NCBI GenBank assembly: GCA_031279895.1
Contig: JAITHR010000216.1
Location: forward strand, 1-7,338
Direction of reading: 5' to 3'
From: Spirochaetaceae bacterium
GTDB taxonomy: Bacteria > Spirochaetota > Spirochaetia > Treponematales > Breznakiellaceae
DNA length: 7,338 nt
The stretch's first letter is position 1. Every line of letters starts with the position of its first letter. The position numbers were made by a program, and so were the translations under genes. Shown here in pieces: positions 6,836 to 7,338 of this stretch. A model generated the notes under the pieces. It did no database searches. It was not told the DNA's origin and worked only from the letters and a program-made list of their open reading frames with translations.

Positions 6836-6855
6836 ATGATTCCGACTCGCGTTTA
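6697..6855. repeat. 21-bp tandem array with TCATATGA palindromes
   Basis: Six full 21-bp units (6718-6843) alternate between two types, GACTCG(C/A)... ending TTA and GCTCCG... ending TCC, giving a 42-bp higher-order repeat. Units 3-4 and 5-6 are perfect 42-bp duplicates (6760-6801 and 6802-6843). A degenerate unit precedes them (6697-6717) and a truncated one follows (6844-6855). Each full unit centres on TCATATGA (units 3-6) or TTATATGA (units 1-2), so near-identical AT-rich palindromes recur every 21 bp, two turns of B-DNA. There are no unique spacers, so it is not a CRISPR array. It could be an iterated protein-binding site or a simple minisatellite. Confidence 0.9.
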
Positions 6856-6879
6856 CCTCATAGACACCTCCGTTTCGTG

Positions 6880-6919
6880 CGGTATGCTACCGTTTGATAC
6901 GGTTTGTTACCGTTTATCG
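6880..6919. repeat. Two 20-bp tandem units with small hairpins
   Basis: CGGTATGCTACCGTTTGATA is followed directly by a related 20-mer (CGGTTTGTTACCGTTTATCG), 15 of 20 positions matching. The stretch contains the perfect inverted repeats GGTA-tgc-TACC and ACCGT-ttgat-ACGGT. It bridges the 21-bp array and the second dispersed repeat. No function is recognised. Confidence 0.6.
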
Positions 6920-7021
6920 CAGCCTCCGGCTGCTTCATAAGCTTCCTGCGGAGCGGCTCTAAGCGGACATTGACTGGTAACAGGCGCGGGACATGAAGCT
7001 GTTTAAAACCGTCGGAGACGG
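6918..7021. repeat. Dispersed composite repeat, copy 2 (modules A + B)
   Basis: Module A (6918-6989) matches copy 1 at nearly every base, with the invariant 20-bp core at 6970-6989 and the ACA variant before it. Module B (6990-7021) contains GTTTAAAACC and ends in the perfect hairpin CCGTC-gga-GACGG (7009-7021). The next copy follows head to tail with a 100-bp period. Confidence 0.85.
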
Positions 7022-7121
7022 GCCTCCGGCTGCTTCATAAGCTTCCTGCGGAGCGGCTCTAAGCGGTCGTTGACTGGTAACAGGCGCGGCACAGGACGCT
7101 GTTTAAAACCGTCGGAGACGG
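7022..7121. repeat. Dispersed composite repeat, copy 3 (modules A + B)
   Basis: Module A (7022-7089) lacks the first four bases (CGCA) of copies 1 and 2, so the leading inverted repeat is shortened to GCC-tcc-GGC. The 20-bp core is at 7070-7089 and is preceded by the TCG variant. Module B (7090-7121) ends in the same CCGTC-gga-GACGG hairpin (7109-7121). Confidence 0.85.
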
Positions 7122-7228
7122 GCCGGAGGCTGCCGGCTGTTTCAACGGCTTCCCGCGGAGCGGCTGCAAAGCGGACATTGACTGGTAACAGGCGCGGCAC
7201 AGGACGCTTATGGAACCGTCGGAGACGG
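7122..7228. repeat. Dispersed composite repeat, copy 4 (diverged)
   Basis: This copy has a different start, GCCGG-aggctg-CCGGC instead of the GCAGCC stem, several substitutions in the middle and about 8 extra bases, yet keeps the core TTGACTGGTAACAGGCGCGG unchanged (7178-7197), preceded by ACA. Its module B is partly degenerate (GCTTATGGAACC) but keeps the CCGTC-gga-GACGG hairpin (7216-7228). The uneven conservation suggests that the core and terminal hairpin matter most. Confidence 0.8.
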
Positions 7229-7246
7229 CGGGGAGAGAGAAACGTT

Positions 7247-7275
7247 TTGACAATTTTAAGAATGGGTGGCATACT
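7247..7275 (+). promoter_or_regulatory. Plus-strand promoter-like sequence
   Basis: A perfect TTGACA (7247-7252) is followed after 17 bp by CATACT (7270-7275), in a suddenly AT-rich stretch directly after the repeats. It would start transcription near 7282, toward the right edge. The target lies outside the window, so this stays a sequence-based guess. Confidence 0.5.
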
Positions 7276-7280
7276 GAATT

Positions 7281-7301
7281 ATCCAAATGGATGGTTTGGA
7301 T
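7281..7301. repeat. Inverted repeat ATCCAAA-7-TTTGGAT
   Basis: Perfect 7-bp arms (7281-7287 and 7295-7301) flank a 7-base loop. The repeat lies at the expected transcription start of the promoter-like sequence to its left, so it could be an operator or a leader hairpin. Confidence 0.45.
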
Positions 7302-7313
7302 TACTATAAACCG

Positions 7314-7331
7314 GCGGGATTGAAATCCCGC
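7314..7331. repeat. Perfect palindrome GCGGGATT-GA-AATCCCGC
   Basis: Eight-base arms are separated by only two bases; as RNA it would fold with a 6-bp GC-rich stem and a TTGAAA loop. No T-tract follows in the few bases left, so it is not called a terminator. It may be the edge of another interspersed repeat that continues beyond the window. Confidence 0.55.
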
Positions 7332-7338
7332 GTACAAT

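Noticed and set aside
6718..6855. CRISPR array
   Set aside because: The units are contiguous 21-mers without unique spacers, and no cas genes are present.
6673..6897. Plus-strand 74-codon frame with DSHSYDL/APRSYDS heptads
   Set aside because: It would need a TTG start inside the dispersed repeat core, has no ribosome site, and differences between units all change residues (Arg/His, Leu/Ser). The 21-bp period by itself keeps the frame open.
7003..7337. Minus-strand frames of 89 and 92 codons through repeat copies 3 and 4
   Set aside because: They consist of translated repeat modules, lack ribosome sites and overlap each other in different frames; better explained as repeat DNA.

Overview
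The window suggests a spirochaete, most likely of the Treponema / termite-gut Treponema-like lineage. I infer this from the gene order PhoH, 7TM-HD phosphodiesterase, YbeY, TlyC/CorC, TPR protein (I recall the last four being neighbours in Treponema pallidum), a tRNA gene without encoded CCA, and GC-rich genes with mostly G/C third positions. No database search was possible, so the taxonomic placement is inference.

Layout. All convincing genes lie on the minus strand and read from right to left. A sigma-70-like promoter (6584-6612) stands just upstream of a CAU-anticodon tRNA (6499-6571). After a 114-bp gap without an obvious terminator comes a chain of five overlapping genes: phoH (5407-6384), a PgpH/YqfF-type membrane HD phosphodiesterase (3132-5420), ybeY (2671-3135), a CBS-pair TlyC/CorC protein (1838-2674), and an exported TPR protein (1-1841) that runs off the left edge. 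Three of the four junctions are 4-bp ATGA stop/start overlaps and the fourth overlaps by 14 bp, so the set looks like one translationally coupled operon.

How the genes work together. PhoH (YbeZ) and YbeY are known partners in rRNA maturation and ribosome quality control, and CorC (YbeX) belongs to the same neighbourhood in proteobacteria. The PgpH-type protein degrades cyclic di-AMP and sits between phoH and ybeY as in Firmicutes. The operon therefore combines RNA/ribosome maintenance, second-messenger turnover, a probable ion-related CBS protein, and an envelope TPR protein of unknown function.

Right-hand region (about 6613-7338). There is no convincing gene here. It holds a mosaic of repeats: four copies of a roughly 70-bp element sharing an invariant 20-bp core, three of them followed by a 31-32-bp hairpin module to give a composite of about 100 bp; a 21-bp tandem array (six full copies plus degenerate ends) centred on a TCATATGA palindrome; and a short 20-bp tandem repeat with small hairpins. 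The last 90 bp carry a plus-strand promoter-like sequence and two perfect inverted repeats, probably upstream of a feature beyond the window. This repeat mosaic is the least explained part of the sequence.
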